Shown here one piece after another: positions 48,561 to 58,722 of a DNA stretch of 64,000 nt (position 1 is its first letter; every line of letters starts with the position of its first letter). The notes below the pieces were generated by a model, which worked only from the letters and a program-made list of their open reading frames with translations, searched no databases and was not told the DNA's origin. The stretch comes from an uncultured Ruthenibacterium sp. (GTDB lineage: Bacteria > Bacillota > Clostridia > Oscillospirales > Ruminococcaceae), in contig CALXBN010000030.1 of NCBI GenBank assembly GCA_944386555.1, forward strand, positions 1 through 64,000. The letters are read 5' to 3'. Made by a program: the position numbers and the translations under genes.

Positions 48561-49193
48561 TCAGACCCCCAGTTTTTCAAACAGCAGCCGGGTGGTATCG
48601 GCCACCTGCTCCTGTCCTTCCACAACCACCAGTTTGCCGCGCTGCCGGTAGAAATCCACCAGCGGCTCGGTCTGCTCGTGGTACACGCGCAGGCGCTCCA
48701 GGATGGTGGAGGGTTCGTCGTCCTTGCGGACGATCAGCCGCCCGCCGCACCGGTCGCAGGTATCAGGCTGCGCGCTGGGCTTGTAAATGGTGTGGTAGCT
48801 GGCGCCGCAGGAAGCGCACACGCGCCGCCCGCTCAGGCGCTTGACGATGGTATCGTCAGGCACTTCGATATCGACCACTTTGTCAATGTCGATGTCCATC
48901 TGCTCCAGCGCTTCCGCCTGGGCCACCGTGCGGGGCACGCCGTCCAGAATGAAGCCGTTCTGGCAATCGTCCTGCGCCAGACGCTCTTTGATAATACGGA
49001 TGATCACATCGTCGGGGACGAGCGCGCCGGAATCAATGAAGGCCTTGGCCTTGCGGCCCATCTCCGTTTCGTTTTTCATGGCCTCACGCAAAATGTTGCC
49101 GGTGCTCACGGCGGGGATGGACAGGCGTTCGCAGATGACTTCCGCCTGCGTGCCTTTGCCCGCTCCGGGCGCACCCAACAGGATCAATCTCAT
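48561..49193 (-). CDS. adk: Adenylate kinase, zinc-containing long-lid form
   Basis: Adk converts ATP and AMP to two ADP. The P-loop GAPGAGKGT opens the protein, FILDGVPRTVAQAE is the AMP-binding segment, and the lid holds four cysteines (CASCGASYH and CDRCGG) for structural zinc, as in Gram-positive enzymes. A DGVPRT reading replaces the usual DGFPRT. At 210 residues it is normal. It follows secY by 39 bases. Confidence 0.96.
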   Translation of the reverse strand: MRLILLGAPGAGKGTQAEVICERLSIPAVSTGNILREAMKNETEMGRKAKAFIDSGALVPDDVIIRIIKERLAQDDCQNGFILDGVPRTVAQAEALEQMDIDIDKVVDIEVPDDTIVKRLSGRRVCASCGASYHTIYKPSAQPDTCDRCGGRLIVRKDDEPSTILERLRVYHEQTEPLVDFYRQRGKLVVVEGQEQVADTTRLLFEKLGV

Positions 49194-49232
49194 AATGTCC
49201 TTGCCCCCTTCGATGTTTTGTCTTGCTGCCTC

Positions 49233-50540
49233 TTACTCCAAAAAGCCCTTGTGATGACGCATCAGCATATAGCTTTCCAGGCTGCGGGAAGTATCCAGCG
49301 CCACACCCACGACGATCAGCATGCTGGTACCGCCCAAGCTGATATTCATGGACATCACATTGCTGAGCACAATGGGGGAAATGGCCACCACTGCCAGGAA
49401 CACAGCGCCCACAAAGGTGATCTTGCCCAGCACTTTGGCGATGAAATCGCTGGTGGGCTTGCCCGGGCGGTAACCCGGGATGGCGCCGTTGTTGTTGCGC
49501 AGGTTGTTGGCGATCTCAATGGGATCGTACTGGATCGAGACGTAGAAATAGTTGAACGCGATGATCAAAAGCAGGTAGATGACCGCGTAACCCCAGCTGT
49601 TGTAATTAAACACCCGGAAAAAGCCGGCCCAGATGGGATGCGTTTCGGCGTTCTGCAGCGCCGGGAAGAAGGCGCCGATGGTGCCGGGGATGCTGGTAAT
49701 GGAGCTGGCGAAGATGATGGGCATCACGCCGCTCATGTTTACCTTGATGGGAATGTGCGTGGACTGGCCGCCGTACATCTTACGGCCCACCACACGCTTG
49801 GCATACTGCACGGGGATGCGGCGCTCGGCAGCGTTGAGGATGACGATCAGCACCGTCACCACAACCACCAGCACCACAATAATCGGCAGGAATACATAGT
49901 AGCGGGGCATCCCGTTGGCAGCCAGGGTGAGGTACGTGCGCACCGTGCTGAAAACGCTGCTCCAACGGGAGATGATGCCCGCGAAGATGATCAGCGAGAT
50001 ACCGTTTCCGATGCCTTTGCTGTCGATCTGTTCACCCAGCCACTGCACCAGCAGGCTGCCTGCGGTAAACGCACACACGATGACGATGGCGCTGAACACA
50101 GCGGCAAACCCTTCGGTGTGCAGCAGGGCGCCCTGGCTGCGCAGCAGGAAATAGTACATGATGGACAGCACCAGTGCCAAGCCGCCGCCCGCGTAGCGGG
50201 TGATTCGGTTCAGCTTGCGCCGACCCTCTTCACCCTCCTTGCTCAGCTGCTCCAGTGCCGGAATGGCTACCGTCAGCAGCTGCACAATAATAGAGGCGTT
50301 GATGTAGGGCTGTACGCCCAGCGCGAACAGGGTAGCATTGCTCAGGCCGCCGCCGGTGATCATATCCACATAACCCAGCAGGTTGCCGGCCTGAGAGATC
50401 CACGCACCGATGACCTCCGGGTCCACATAGGGCACGGGGATGGCCGAGCCCAGGCGGAACACCACCAGGATCAGCAGCGTGAAGATGATCTTCTTGCGCA
50501 GGTCCTCGATCTTCCACGCATTCCGGAAGGTACTAAACAC
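49233..50540 (-). CDS. secY: Protein translocase subunit SecY
   Basis: SecY is the ten-helix channel of the Sec translocon. MFSTFRNAWKIEDLRKKIIFTLLILVVFRLGSAIPVP is the family's N-terminus (given here in outline), followed by the plug-helix region, QLSKEGEEGRRKLNRITRY loop and the cytoplasmic KRVVGRKMYGGQSTHIPIKVN loop that contacts ribosome and SecA. At 435 residues it is full length. It starts one base after rplO. Confidence 0.97.
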   Translation of the reverse strand: MFSTFRNAWKIEDLRKKIIFTLLILVVFRLGSAIPVPYVDPEVIGAWISQAGNLLGYVDMITGGGLSNATLFALGVQPYINASIIVQLLTVAIPALEQLSKEGEEGRRKLNRITRYAGGGLALVLSIMYYFLLRSQGALLHTEGFAAVFSAIVIVCAFTAGSLLVQWLGEQIDSKGIGNGISLIIFAGIISRWSSVFSTVRTYLTLAANGMPRYYVFLPIIVVLVVVVTVLIVILNAAERRIPVQYAKRVVGRKMYGGQSTHIPIKVNMSGVMPIIFASSITSIPGTIGAFFPALQNAETHPIWAGFFRVFNYNSWGYAVIYLLLIIAFNYFYVSIQYDPIEIANNLRNNNGAIPGYRPGKPTSDFIAKVLGKITFVGAVFLAVVAISPIVLSNVMSMNISLGGTSMLIVVGVALDTSRSLESYMLMRHHKGFLE

Positions 50541-50541
50541 G

Positions 50542-50979
50542 TCAGATCACCTCTGCCTTCCCGCCTGCTTTCTCAATTTTCTCCTTGGCGGAGGCAGTAA
50601 AAGCAGCCAGCTGGACGGTGAGTGCCTTGGAGAGTTCTCCGTTGCCCAGCACCTTCACGCCGTCGTTCGCTTTTTTGATGATTTTCTTATCCAGCAGAGC
50701 CTGGGTATCCACCACGCTGCCGGCCTCGAACTGTTCCAGGTCGCTGATCTTCACTGTGGTATACACCGTGGCGAAGATATTGTTGAAACCCCGTTTGGGC
50801 AGACGGCGCTGCAGGGGCATCTGGCCGCCTTCGAAGCCGGCCTTCTTCACACCAGAGCGCGCCTTCTGGCCCTTGTGGCCGTAGCCGGCGGTTTTGCCGT
50901 TGCCGCTGCCGTGGCCGCGGCCCTTGCGCTTGGCCGCTTTGCTGGCGCCCTCGGCGGGCTTTAATTCATGAAGCATCAT
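50542..50979 (-). CDS. rplO: 50S ribosomal protein L15 (uL15)
   Basis: L15 has a long basic N-terminal arm that enters the 23S core and a globular C-terminal domain. [37 protein letters not shown] is spread over its start and matches the family, as does [17 protein letters not shown]. At 145 residues it is standard. It lies between rpmD and secY. Confidence 0.97.
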   Translation of the reverse strand: MMLHELKPAEGASKAAKRKGRGHGSGNGKTAGYGHKGQKARSGVKKAGFEGGQMPLQRRLPKRGFNNIFATVYTTVKISDLEQFEAGSVVDTQALLDKKIIKKANDGVKVLGNGELSKALTVQLAAFTASAKEKIEKAGGKAEVI

Positions 50980-51000
50980 TTTGCCTGCACCTCCTTGCTG

Positions 51001-51198
51001 TTACGCTTTGGTGACCTCTACCATATGAGAGATCGTGTTGATTTTGCCGTTGGTAGCCGCGTTGTCGGGCTGCACGGTGGTGTCGCCCACGCGCTTGAGC
51101 CCCAGGCTCTTGGCCGTGGCAATCTGTTTTTCACTCCGGGCGATCAGGCTCTTTTTCAGCGTGATCTTCACAGTGCCCGCGGTTTTCTGTTCAGCCAT
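51001..51198 (-). CDS. rpmD: 50S ribosomal protein L30 (uL30)
   Basis: The 65-residue protein has the bacterial L30 pattern VKITLKKSLIARSEKQIATAKSLGLKRVG, then the NAATNGKINTISHMVEV end. It is present only in some bacteria and stands here in its usual place between rpsE and rplO, with GGAGG before the ATG. Confidence 0.96.
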   Translation of the reverse strand: MAEQKTAGTVKITLKKSLIARSEKQIATAKSLGLKRVGDTTVQPDNAATNGKINTISHMVEVTKA

Positions 51199-51212
51199 CG
51201 TTCACTGCCTCC

Positions 51213-51713
51213 TTAACCCAAAATTTCAGCCACAGTTTTGCCGCGCTTTGCAGCCACCTGTTCAGCACTCTGCAGGCTGCACAGGCCCTGCATGGTGGCA
51301 GTTACCACGTTGCAGGGGTTATTGGTGCGCTGGCACTTGGTGCGGATATCCTTAATGCCTGCCACTTCCAGCACAGCGCGCACGGCGCCGCCGGCAATTA
51401 CGCCGGTGCCTTCGGGGGCGGGGCGCATCAGCACACGGCCCGCACCGAAGCGGCCGATCACCTCGTGGGGGATGGTAGTACCCTTCAGGTTGATCTTGTG
51501 CAGGTTCTTCTTGGCGTCCTCAAGGCCCTTGCGGATGGCCTCGGGCACCTCAGCGGCTTTGCCCAAACCGAAGCCAACGATACCGTTGCCGTCGCCCACG
51601 ACGACCAAGGCCGAGAACTTCATCACACGGCCGCCCTTCACGGTTTTGGATACACGGTTGATGGCAACAACCTTTTCTTGTAATTCCATGGTGGATGCGT
51701 CGATCATTTCCAT
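51213..51713 (-). CDS. rpsE: 30S ribosomal protein S5 (uS5)
   Basis: S5 contributes to decoding fidelity and the mRNA entry helicase. The double-stranded RNA-binding-like domain opens with [31 protein letters not shown], and [23 protein letters not shown] is the C-terminal signature. The 166 residues are normal. The start at 51713 may be at either of several in-frame ATG; the first follows AAGGAGG. Confidence 0.97.
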   Translation of the reverse strand: MEMIDASTMELQEKVVAINRVSKTVKGGRVMKFSALVVVGDGNGIVGFGLGKAAEVPEAIRKGLEDAKKNLHKINLKGTTIPHEVIGRFGAGRVLMRPAPEGTGVIAGGAVRAVLEVAGIKDIRTKCQRTNNPCNVVTATMQGLCSLQSAEQVAAKRGKTVAEILG

Positions 51714-51724
51714 TTGTATCCTCC

Positions 51725-52084
51725 TTACAGCTCCAGGCCGCCCTCGCGGGCGCCGTCGGCCAAAGCCTTCACGCGGCCGTGATACACAAAGCCGCCGCGG
51801 TCGTACACCGCTTTGGTGATGCCCTTCTCGGCGGCTTTCTTGGCAATCGCCTTGCCCACCTTGGTGGCGGCCTCGATGTTGCCGCCCAGGCCCTCAAAAT
51901 CTTTATCCATGCTGGATGCGCTGCACAGCGTCACGCCGTTGACATCATCAATGAGCTGGGCGTAAATATGCTTGGCGGAGCGGAACACATCCAGGCGGGG
52001 GCACGCAGCCGTGCCGGAGATCTTGCCGCGCACGCGGCGATGACGGCGCAGACGTGCGGCGTTCTTATCCGGTTTATTAACCAT
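51725..52084 (-). CDS. rplR: 50S ribosomal protein L18 (uL18)
   Basis: L18 binds 5S rRNA in the central protuberance. The [31 protein letters not shown] segment and the C-terminal [26 protein letters not shown] are diagnostic. The 119 residues are normal. It is 18 bases after rplF and 11 before rpsE. Confidence 0.97.
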   Translation of the reverse strand: MVNKPDKNAARLRRHRRVRGKISGTAACPRLDVFRSAKHIYAQLIDDVNGVTLCSASSMDKDFEGLGGNIEAATKVGKAIAKKAAEKGITKAVYDRGGFVYHGRVKALADGAREGGLEL

Positions 52085-52102
52085 TCTTGTTCACTCCTTA
52101 CC

Positions 52103-52648
52103 TTATTTTGCGCCCTTGCCGGCCTTGCCCTCTTTGCGGATGACATACTCACCCACATAGCGGATGCCTTTGCCCTTGTAGGGTTCGGGCGGGCGCTTCT
52201 CGCGCACTTCCGCGGCAAACTGGCCCACGCGCTGTTTGTCGATGCCGATGATGTTGATGTGGTTGGCGTCGGGCACCTCAATGGTGATGCCGTCCACCTC
52301 AGGCACGATCACCTGATGGGAATAGCCCAGGTTCATCACAAGGTCCTTGCCCTGTTTGGCGGCGCGGTAGCCCACGCCCTGGATCTCCAGCTGCTTCTGG
52401 TAGCCGTTCACAACGCCTTCCACCATGTTGTTCAGCAAGCTGCGGGTCAGCCCGTGCAGGCTGCGGGCCTGCTTGTCGTCATTGGGGCGGGTCACCAGGA
52501 TTTCACCATTCTCGACCTTCACGGTCATCAGCGGATGGATGTTGGAATTCAGGGTGCCCTTGGGGCCCTTCACGGTCACGTTGGTACCGTCGATGGTCAC
52601 CTCAACGCCCGCGGGGATGACGATGGGTTTTCTTCCAATTCTCGACAT
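52103..52648 (-). CDS. rplF: 50S ribosomal protein L6 (uL6)
   Basis: L6 lies at the base of the L7/L12 stalk near the sarcin-ricin loop. [17 protein letters not shown] is the family start, and [25 protein letters not shown] the end. The ATG at 52648 gives 181 residues; the longer frame to 52708 runs into rpsH and is rejected. Confidence 0.97.
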   Translation of the reverse strand: MSRIGRKPIVIPAGVEVTIDGTNVTVKGPKGTLNSNIHPLMTVKVENGEILVTRPNDDKQARSLHGLTRSLLNNMVEGVVNGYQKQLEIQGVGYRAAKQGKDLVMNLGYSHQVIVPEVDGITIEVPDANHINIIGIDKQRVGQFAAEVREKRPPEPYKGKGIRYVGEYVIRKEGKAGKGAK

Positions 52649-52664
52649 TGTCTTTACCCCTTTC

Positions 52665-53063
52665 TTACCACACGAAGGCCAGGACTTCGCCGCCCACATG
52701 CTGTGCACGGGCCGCCTTGTCCGTCATAACGCCTTTGGATGTGGAGATGATCGCCGTGCCCAGGCCCTTCATCACCTTGGGCAGGTCTTCGCTGTTGGAA
52801 TAAATGCGAAGGCCCGGCTTAGACACGCGGCGGATCCCGCTGATTACGGGCGCGCCGGTTTCTGTATACTTCAAATTGATGCGGATGGTGCCCTGCTTGT
52901 CATCGTCGATGATCTGCACGCCCTTCACGTAGCCTTCCTCGAGCAGAATGTTGGCAATCGCCTTTTTCAGATTCGAGGCGGGAACGTCCACCGAAGGGTG
53001 TTTGGCAGTGCTGGCATTGCGGATGCGGGTCAGCAGGTCCGCGATAGGATCGGTGATTTGCAT
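52665..53063 (-). CDS. rpsH: 30S ribosomal protein S8 (uS8)
   Basis: S8 organises the central domain of 16S rRNA and in E. coli represses the spc operon. [18 protein letters not shown] at the start and [28 protein letters not shown] at the end are diagnostic. The 132 residues are normal. A 51-base gap separates it from rpsN. Confidence 0.97.
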   Translation of the reverse strand: MQITDPIADLLTRIRNASTAKHPSVDVPASNLKKAIANILLEEGYVKGVQIIDDDKQGTIRINLKYTETGAPVISGIRRVSKPGLRIYSNSEDLPKVMKGLGTAIISTSKGVMTDKAARAQHVGGEVLAFVW

Positions 53064-53114
53064 TTGCCACTAACCTCCTAGTTTTGTTCAATCGCTTTTG
53101 TATTGCCTGCCGGC

Positions 53115-53300
53115 TTACCAGCTGGCTTTCTTCACGCCGGGAATCTCGCCCTTGTAGGCCAGCTCGCGGAAGCAGATACGGCAGATGCCGTACTTGCGCA
53201 GATAGGCGTGGGGACGCCCGCAGATCTTGCAGCGGTTGTACGCGCGGGTGCTGAACTTCGGCGCCCTCTGCTGTTTGATTTTCATGCTTGTTTTAGCCAA
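53115..53300 (-). CDS. rpsZ: 30S ribosomal protein S14 type Z (uS14, zinc form)
   Basis: The 61-residue S14 has the four zinc cysteines in CKICGR and CRICFRE, so it is the short zinc-binding type of Gram-positive bacteria rather than the zinc-free 89-residue type. [22 protein letters not shown] is the signature (shown in part). It lies between rplE and rpsH. Confidence 0.97.
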   Translation of the reverse strand: MAKTSMKIKQQRAPKFSTRAYNRCKICGRPHAYLRKYGICRICFRELAYKGEIPGVKKASW

Positions 53301-53315
53301 GGATCATGCCCTCCC

Positions 53316-53855
53316 TTAATTGGCGAACGGAGCGCCCATGAGCGTCAGCAGCTCTTTGGCCTCTTCGTCGGTTTTGGCGGTGGTGACAAAGCAGATGTCC
53401 ATGCCGCGCACCGCGTCGATCTTGTCGTAATCGATCTCGGGGAAAATGAGCTGCTCCTTGATGCCGCAGCTGTAATTGCCGCGCCCGTCGAAGGAGTTGC
53501 CGTTGATGCCGCGGAAGTCGCGCACGCGGGGCAGGGCCACGCTGAAGAAGCGGTCCACAAACTCATACATGCGCTCGCCGCGCAGCGTCACCTTCGCGCC
53601 GATGGGCATGCCCTCGCGCAGCTTGAAGTTGGCCACGCTCTTTTTGGCGCGGCACACCACAGCCTTCTGGCCGGTGATCTTGGCCAAATCGGACAGGATG
53701 GCGTCCATGATTTTGGGGTTGTCGCGCGCTTCACCGCAGCCCACGTTCACAACCACTTTGTCCAGCTTGGGGATCTGCATCACGCTCTTGTAGCCGAATT
53801 TCTTCATCAGAGCGGGAGCGATCTCATTGGTGTAAGTGTCTTTCAATCTTGCCAC
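53316..53855 (-). CDS. rplE: 50S ribosomal protein L5 (uL5)
   Basis: L5 binds 5S rRNA and contacts P-site t[41 protein letters not shown] and [22 protein letters not shown] are family signatures. The 179 residues are normal. It is 19 bases after rplX. Confidence 0.97.
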   Translation of the reverse strand: MARLKDTYTNEIAPALMKKFGYKSVMQIPKLDKVVVNVGCGEARDNPKIMDAILSDLAKITGQKAVVCRAKKSVANFKLREGMPIGAKVTLRGERMYEFVDRFFSVALPRVRDFRGINGNSFDGRGNYSCGIKEQLIFPEIDYDKIDAVRGMDICFVTTAKTDEEAKELLTLMGAPFAN

Positions 53856-53874
53856 TGTGTTTTACTCCCTTTCC

Positions 53875-54189
53875 TTAAAACTCGGCGCCGCACTTTTTGC
53901 ACACGCGCACTTTTTTGCCGTCCTTCACGGTGTGGCCCACGCGGGTGGCCTTGCCGCATTTGGGGCAAACAGGCATCACCTTGGACGCATACAGCGCGCC
54001 TTCGGCTTTCACGATGCCGCCCTGCTCGCCCTGCCGGCGGGGTTTCACGTGTTTGGTAACCATGTTGCGGCCCTCCACGATGACCTTGCCCTCCTTCGGG
54101 CTTACCTGCAGCACTTTGCCGGAATTGCCGCGGTCCTTGCCGCTGATGATCATCACGGTGTCGCCGGTTTTAACATGAACGTTATTCAT
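53875..54189 (-). CDS. rplX: 50S ribosomal protein L24 (uL24) with zinc-ribbon-like tail
   Basis: L24 starts 50S assembly and lies at the tunnel exit. The KOW motif is [17 protein letters not shown]. The C-terminal part has two CxxC pairs ([11 protein letters not shown] and CKKCGAEF), which probably bind zinc, as in many clostridial L24 proteins. The 104 residues are normal. Confidence 0.96.
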   Translation of the reverse strand: MNNVHVKTGDTVMIISGKDRGNSGKVLQVSPKEGKVIVEGRNMVTKHVKPRRQGEQGGIVKAEGALYASKVMPVCPKCGKATRVGHTVKDGKKVRVCKKCGAEF

Positions 54190-54203
54190 TCTTTAAAACC
54201 TCC

Positions 54204-54572
54204 TTACAGCGATTCCGGTGCCAGGGACACGATCTTCAGGTAGCCGGCATCGCGCAGTTCACGCGCCACCGGCCCAAAGATACGGGTGCCCCGGGGGGTT
54301 TTGTCGTCGCGGATGATCACCGCGGCGTTTTCGTCGAAGCGGATGTACGAGCCATCCTCACGGCGCAGGCCCTGCTTGCTGCGAACCACAACAGCCTTGA
54401 CCACGTCGCCTTTTTTCACTGTGCCATTGGGCGCCGCTTTCTTGACAGAAGCCACGATCACGTCGCCAATGCCGGCATATCTCTTGCGGGAGCCGCCCAG
54501 CACACGGATGCACATGATTTCCTTCGCACCGGTGTTGTCGGCCACTTTGAGATAGCTTTGCATCTGTACCAT
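54204..54572 (-). CDS. rplN: 50S ribosomal protein L14 (uL14)
   Basis: L14 forms bridges to the 30S and is the docking site of the silencing factor Rsf[28 protein letters not shown] is the family start, with [16 protein letters not shown] near the end. The 122 residues are normal. AAAGGAG lies ten bases before the ATG. Confidence 0.97.
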   Translation of the reverse strand: MVQMQSYLKVADNTGAKEIMCIRVLGGSRKRYAGIGDVIVASVKKAAPNGTVKKGDVVKAVVVRSKQGLRREDGSYIRFDENAAVIIRDDKTPRGTRIFGPVARELRDAGYLKIVSLAPESL

Positions 54573-54599
54573 AAGACAGAATCTCCTTTCAAAGCTGTT

Positions 54600-54854
54600 T
54601 TACTTCGCCTTCTCGACGATCTTGACCATACGCCAGCGCTTGTCTTTGCTCAGCGGGCGGGTCTCCATGATCATCACACGGTCGCCCACGCCGCACTCGT
54701 TGTTCTCGTCGTGCGCTTTGAACTTCACGGTGCGCTTGATGATCTTTTTGTAGAGGGGGTGCTGCACGCTGTCTTTCACAGCGACAACGACGGTTTTATC
54801 CATCTTGTCGGACACAACGACACCCACACGGGTCTTTCTCAGATTGCGTTCCAT
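54600..54854 (-). CDS. rpsQ: 30S ribosomal protein S17 (uS17)
   Basis: S17 is an early 30S assembly protein with an OB fold. [21 protein letters not shown] and [22 protein letters not shown] are the two family blocks. The 84 residues are normal. It lies between rpmC and rplN. Confidence 0.97.
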   Translation of the reverse strand: MERNLRKTRVGVVVSDKMDKTVVVAVKDSVQHPLYKKIIKRTVKFKAHDENNECGVGDRVMIMETRPLSKDKRWRMVKIVEKAK

Positions 54855-54871
54855 TGCTTACTCCTCCCTCC

Positions 54872-55063
54872 TTATTTCGCGGCATTGGCGCGCAGAACAG
54901 TCTTTACGCGGGCAATGTCCTTCTTGACGACCTCGATGCGGCCGGGGTTGTCAAGCTGGTTGATGGCGTGCTGGAAGCGCAGGTTGAACAGCTCTTCTTT
55001 CAGGTCCGCCAGCTTCTTGTTGAGATCCTGTTCGCTCAACGAACGCAGTTCGGATGCTTTCAT
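54872..55063 (-). CDS. rpmC: 50S ribosomal protein L29 (uL29)
   Basis: The 63-residue helical hairpin protein at the tunnel exit helps form the docking site for SRP and trigger factor. [31 protein letters not shown] and the IARVKTVLR end are diagnostic (quoted in part). It starts three bases after rplP. Confidence 0.96.
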   Translation of the reverse strand: MKASELRSLSEQDLNKKLADLKEELFNLRFQHAINQLDNPGRIEVVKKDIARVKTVLRANAAK

Positions 55064-55066
55064 CGC

Positions 55067-55486
55067 TTATTCAACCTCCTCTTCACGTTTCACAAATTTG
55101 CACTTGACCGGCAGCTTGTGGGCAGCCAGGCGCAGAGCTTCACGGGCGGTATCCTCGTTGACGTCAGCCAGCTCGAACAGCACACGGCCGGGCTTCACCA
55201 CGGCCACCCAGTACTCGGGGCTGCCTTTACCGGAACCCATGCGGGTTTCGGCGGGTTTTTCGGTGACGGGCTTATCCGGGAAGATCTTGATCCAGACCTT
55301 GCCGCCGCGCTTGATATAACGGGTCATGGCGATACGGGCGGCCTCGATCTGGTTGGAAGTGATCCAGGAGGGCTCCAGCGCCACCAGGCCGTACTGGCCC
55401 TGGTTCACCACGTTGCCGCGCATGGCCTTGCCCTTCATGCGGCCGCGCTGCACGCGGCGGTATTTAACGCGTTTCGGCAGTAACAT
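55067..55486 (-). CDS. rplP: 50S ribosomal protein L16 (uL16)
   Basis: L16 helps place A- and P-site tRNAs. [19 protein letters not shown] and the [25 protein letters not shown] segment, with the conserved arginine region hydroxylated in some bacteria, are diagnostic. The 139 residues are normal. Its ATG overlaps the rpsC stop by one base. Confidence 0.97.
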   Translation of the reverse strand: MLLPKRVKYRRVQRGRMKGKAMRGNVVNQGQYGLVALEPSWITSNQIEAARIAMTRYIKRGGKVWIKIFPDKPVTEKPAETRMGSGKGSPEYWVAVVKPGRVLFELADVNEDTAREALRLAAHKLPVKCKFVKREEEVE

Positions 55487-56220
55487 TATCGGTTGCCTCC
55501 TTCTCTGCGGGCGCGGGGGCCGCGGGGTGCGCGGGGCGCCGGCTGCTCATCGGTGTGATTCTTGGACTTGACGCCCTTGAGGATCTCGCCCTTGTAAATC
55601 CACACCTTTACGCCGATCTTGCCATAAGTGGTATCGGCCTCGGCGAAGCCGTAGTCGATGTCAGCGCGCAGGGTCTGCAGGGGGATGGTGCCCTCGTGAT
55701 AATGCTCGGAACGGGCAATATCCGCACCGGCCAGACGGCCGCCCACCTGGGTTTTGATGCCCTTGGCGCCCATGCGCATGGCACGGCCCATGCACTGCTT
55801 CATGGCGCGGCGGAAAGCGATGCGCCGCTCCAGCTGACCGGCGATGTTTTCAGCCACCAGCTGGGCGTTCACATCAGGGTTGCGCACTTCCACGATGTTC
55901 AGATAAATGTCCTTGCCGAACTGCTTGGACAGCTGCGCCTGCAGCTTTTCTTTCTCTGCGCCGCCTTTGCCGATGACCATACCGGGCTTGGCGCAGTGCA
56001 CGGTAACGCGCACGCGGGGTTTGCCGGTCTGGCTGTCAAAAGTACGCTCGATCTCGATCTGGGGGACACCAGCGCCGTACAGCTGCTTTTTCAGCACCTT
56101 GCGGATCTTGTAGTCCTCCACCAGGGTGTCGCCGAATTCCCGTTTGGAGGTGAACCAGCGGCTGTCCCAATCCTTAAGAACACCCACGCGCAGGCCGTGG
56201 GGATTGACTTTCTGACCCAT
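55486..56220 (-). CDS. rpsC: 30S ribosomal protein S3 (uS3)
   Basis: S3 lines the mRNA entry channel and has helicase activity with S4 and S5. [14 protein letters not shown], the KH-domain loop [16 protein letters not shown] and [24 protein letters not shown] are diagnostic. At 244 residues it has a basic, Pro/Arg-rich tail of about 20 residues. It is 13 bases after rplV. Confidence 0.97.
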   Translation of the reverse strand: MGQKVNPHGLRVGVLKDWDSRWFTSKREFGDTLVEDYKIRKVLKKQLYGAGVPQIEIERTFDSQTGKPRVRVTVHCAKPGMVIGKGGAEKEKLQAQLSKQFGKDIYLNIVEVRNPDVNAQLVAENIAGQLERRIAFRRAMKQCMGRAMRMGAKGIKTQVGGRLAGADIARSEHYHEGTIPLQTLRADIDYGFAEADTTYGKIGVKVWIYKGEILKGVKSKNHTDEQPAPRAPRGPRARREGGNR

Positions 56221-56233
56221 ACTGTTACCCTCC

Positions 56234-56569
56234 TCACTCTTTCTCTTTCAGAACGACCGTTACGTGGCTCGTCCGTTTCAGGATCCGGTATGCACGGCCC
56301 TGCGCACGGGGGCGCATACGCTTCAGCGTGGGGCCGGGGGTGACAAAGCACTCGGCCACGTACAGGTTGTCTTTATCCATATTGTGGTTGTTTTCCGCAT
56401 TGGCAACCGCAGACTTCACCAGCTTGTAAAGGAGCTCAGAGGCGGCCTTCGGGGTGTACTGCAGAATCGCCAGCGCCTTGTCCGCATCCTGGCCCCGGAT
56501 CAAATCCAGCACCACGGAAACTTTGCGGGGCGCGATGCGGGCGTATCTAAGATGTGCCCTTGCTTCCAT
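56234..56569 (-). CDS. rplV: 50S ribosomal protein L22 (uL22)
   Basis: L22 has a long beta hairpin that lines the exit tunnel, the site of macrolide-resistance changes. [18 protein letters not shown] at the start and [28 protein letters not shown] in the hairpin region are diagnostic. The hairpin sequence looks wild type. The 111 residues are normal. Confidence 0.97.
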   Translation of the reverse strand: MEARAHLRYARIAPRKVSVVLDLIRGQDADKALAILQYTPKAASELLYKLVKSAVANAENNHNMDKDNLYVAECFVTPGPTLKRMRPRAQGRAYRILKRTSHVTVVLKEKE

Positions 56570-56588
56570 TTTAATCCTCTCCTATCCT

Positions 56589-56864
56589 TTATTTGCCGGT
56601 GGTCTTGCCGCCCGCGTGGCCTTTGAAGGTGCGGGTGGGGGCGAACTCGCCCAGCTTGTGTCCGACCATGTCCTCAGTGACGTAGACAGGCACATGCTTG
56701 CGGCCGTCGTGCACCGCGAAGGTGTGGCCCACAAAGTCGGGGAAGATCGTAGAGGCACGGCTCCAGGTCTTCAGCACGCGCTTCTCGCCCGCTTCGTTCA
56801 TCGCCTGAACACGTTTCAGCAGGACCGGCTGTACATAAGGTCCTTTTTTAACACTTCTACCCAT
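56589..56864 (-). CDS. rpsS: 30S ribosomal protein S19 (uS19)
   Basis: S19 is in the 30S head next to S13. [19 protein letters not shown] and [19 protein letters not shown] are signatures of the family. The 91 residues are normal. It is 14 bases after rplB. Confidence 0.97.
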   Translation of the reverse strand: MGRSVKKGPYVQPVLLKRVQAMNEAGEKRVLKTWSRASTIFPDFVGHTFAVHDGRKHVPVYVTEDMVGHKLGEFAPTRTFKGHAGGKTTGK

Positions 56865-56878
56865 TACAGCTCTCCTCC

Positions 56879-57712
56879 TTATTTGCTGCTCGCGCGTTTT
56901 ACGATGAACTTATCGCTGCGCGCATGATGTTTACGGGTCTTGTAACCCATGGCCGGCTTGCCCCAGGGGGTAACAGGCCCGGGACGGCCCACAGGGCTCT
57001 TGCCCTCGCCGCCGCCGTGGGGATGGTCGCAGGGGTTCATCACAGAGCCGCGCACAGTGGGACGCCAGCCCATGTGGCGCTTGCGGCCGGCCTTGCCCAA
57101 GTTCACGTTCTCGTGATCCAGGTTGCCCACCTGGCCCACAGTGGCCACGCAGTTCATGGGCACATTGCGCATCTCGCCGGAGGGCAGGCGCACCAGTGCG
57201 TATTTGCCCTCTTTGGCCATCAGCTGGGCCATGTTGCCGGCGCTGCGCACCAGCTGGCCGCCCTTGCCGGGATACAGTTCAATGTTGTGGATGATGCTAC
57301 CAACGGGAATGTTGGCAAAGGGCAGGCAGTTGCCGGGTTTGATATCGGCGCCGGCGCCGCTCTCCACGATGTGGCCCACCTTCAGGCCCTCCGGGGCCAG
57401 GATGTAGCGCTTCTCGCCGTCCTCGTACTGCACCAGGGCGATGTGGGCGCTGCGGTTGGGGTCGTACTCGATGGTGAGCACCTTGGCGGGCATATCCACC
57501 TTGTCGCGCTTGAAATCGATGACGCGGTACTTGGTGCGGTTGCCGCCGCCGTGATGGCGCACGGTAATGCGGCCGGTATTGTTGCGGCCGGCCGATTTCT
57601 TCATCGGCTCCAGCAGGCTGCGCTCGGGCGCCACTTTGGACAGGCCGGAGTAATCGGTCACGGTCATGCCGCGGCGGCCCGGCGTCGTCGGTTTGTATTT
57701 CTTGATAGCCAT
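56879..57712 (-). CDS. rplB: 50S ribosomal protein L2 (uL2)
   Basis: L2 is needed for subunit joining and peptidyl transfer. [18 protein letters not shown] at the start and [20 protein letters not shown], with the conserved histidine, near the end are diagnostic. At 277 residues it is standard. A 76-base gap separates it from rplW. Confidence 0.97.
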   Translation of the reverse strand: MAIKKYKPTTPGRRGMTVTDYSGLSKVAPERSLLEPMKKSAGRNNTGRITVRHHGGGNRTKYRVIDFKRDKVDMPAKVLTIEYDPNRSAHIALVQYEDGEKRYILAPEGLKVGHIVESGAGADIKPGNCLPFANIPVGSIIHNIELYPGKGGQLVRSAGNMAQLMAKEGKYALVRLPSGEMRNVPMNCVATVGQVGNLDHENVNLGKAGRKRHMGWRPTVRGSVMNPCDHPHGGGEGKSPVGRPGPVTPWGKPAMGYKTRKHHARSDKFIVKRASSK

Positions 57713-57788
57713 TGCTTTCTCTCGCTTTCTGTCTTATGAAATGTTATCGGAGTCATATCTCCATAGCCGTCCCCTCCCGGGGACTCCA

Positions 57789-58085
57789 TCACACCATGCT
57801 CTCGAAGAAGTCGATGCCTTTGCTGCCCTCTTTCAGGGTGACAATGGCCTTCTTGGAAGCGGCGGTGTAACCGCCGTGCAGGCCCTGGCGGCGATAGCGG
57901 CCGCGCACGGAGATGGTGTTGACCTTGGCCACCTTCACGCCGAACAGTTCTTCCACGGCGCGGGCGATGTCGATCTTGGTGGCATTGGTGGCAACCTTGA
58001 AGGAATATTTCTTCATCTGGATGCCGTTCATGGACGCCTCGGTGATCACCGGGGCCAGGATGATGTTCTGAGCAGGAGTTTTCAT
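57789..58085 (-). CDS. rplW: 50S ribosomal protein L23 (uL23)
   Basis: L23 at the tunnel exit docks trigger factor and SRP. APVITEASMNGIQMKKYSFKV and ARAVEELFGVKVAKVNTI are family blocks. The 98 residues are normal. It overlaps rplD by four bases (ATGA). Confidence 0.97.
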   Translation of the reverse strand: MKTPAQNIILAPVITEASMNGIQMKKYSFKVATNATKIDIARAVEELFGVKVAKVNTISVRGRYRRQGLHGGYTAASKKAIVTLKEGSKGIDFFESMV

Positions 58086-58705
58086 TTCGCAAATACCTCC
58101 TCAAGTTTCTTGGCCGCGTCCACGCTGATGACGAACTTGCCGCCGTTCAGAACCGTGTAGGTGTTGATGTTGTCGGCGGTGGTCGTCTTCACACCGGGGA
58201 TGTTGGCGGCGCTTTTCACCAGCTTGGCATCCACAGACGGGGTGACGATGAGGGCCTTCTTGGTGACGCCGACAGCTTTGAGCATACCGGCGATGGTCTT
58301 GGTCTTGTACTCGGCGGCCTCGATCTTGTCGATGACTACCACCTCACCGCTCTGGGCCTTGGTGCTCAGGGCGCTGAGCAGGGCCAGACGGCGCACTTTC
58401 TTGTTCAGCCGGTAGCTGTAATCCCGGGGCTTGGGGCCCAGGGCCACGCCGCCGTGCGTCCACTGCGGGCTGCGGGTAGAACCCTGCCGGGCATGGCCGG
58501 TGCCTTTCTGGCGCCAGGGCTTGCGGCCGCCGCCGGAAACCTCGCTGCGCGTCAGGGTGCTCTGGGTGCCCTGGCGCTGGTTGGCCAGGAAATTCACCAC
58601 GGCTGCGTGCATCACTTTTTCGTTCGGGGTCAGGCCGAACACGGCGTCGGAAAGCTCAATATCGGAAACCTTCTTGCCGTTCATATCCAAAACGTCAAAT
58701 TTCAT
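58082..58705 (-). CDS. rplD: 50S ribosomal protein L4 (uL4)
   Basis: L4 reaches the exit tunnel with an extended loop and in E. coli represses the S10 operon. The loop segment RSEVSGGGRKPWRQKGTGHARQGSTRSPQ is in the usual place (part quoted), followed by RDYSYRLNKKVRRLALLSALS. The 207 residues are normal. Whether it also controls the 320-base leader here is not known. Confidence 0.97.
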   Translation of the reverse strand: MKFDVLDMNGKKVSDIELSDAVFGLTPNEKVMHAAVVNFLANQRQGTQSTLTRSEVSGGGRKPWRQKGTGHARQGSTRSPQWTHGGVALGPKPRDYSYRLNKKVRRLALLSALSTKAQSGEVVVIDKIEAAEYKTKTIAGMLKAVGVTKKALIVTPSVDAKLVKSAANIPGVKTTTADNINTYTVLNGGKFVISVDAAKKLEEVFAK

Positions 58706-58722
58706 TGCTGCTTTCCTCCTTC

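Noticed and set aside
47928-50600. Open frame of 890 codons opposite map, adk and secY
   Set aside because: It crosses three conserved genes in antisense and has no start signal or family pattern.
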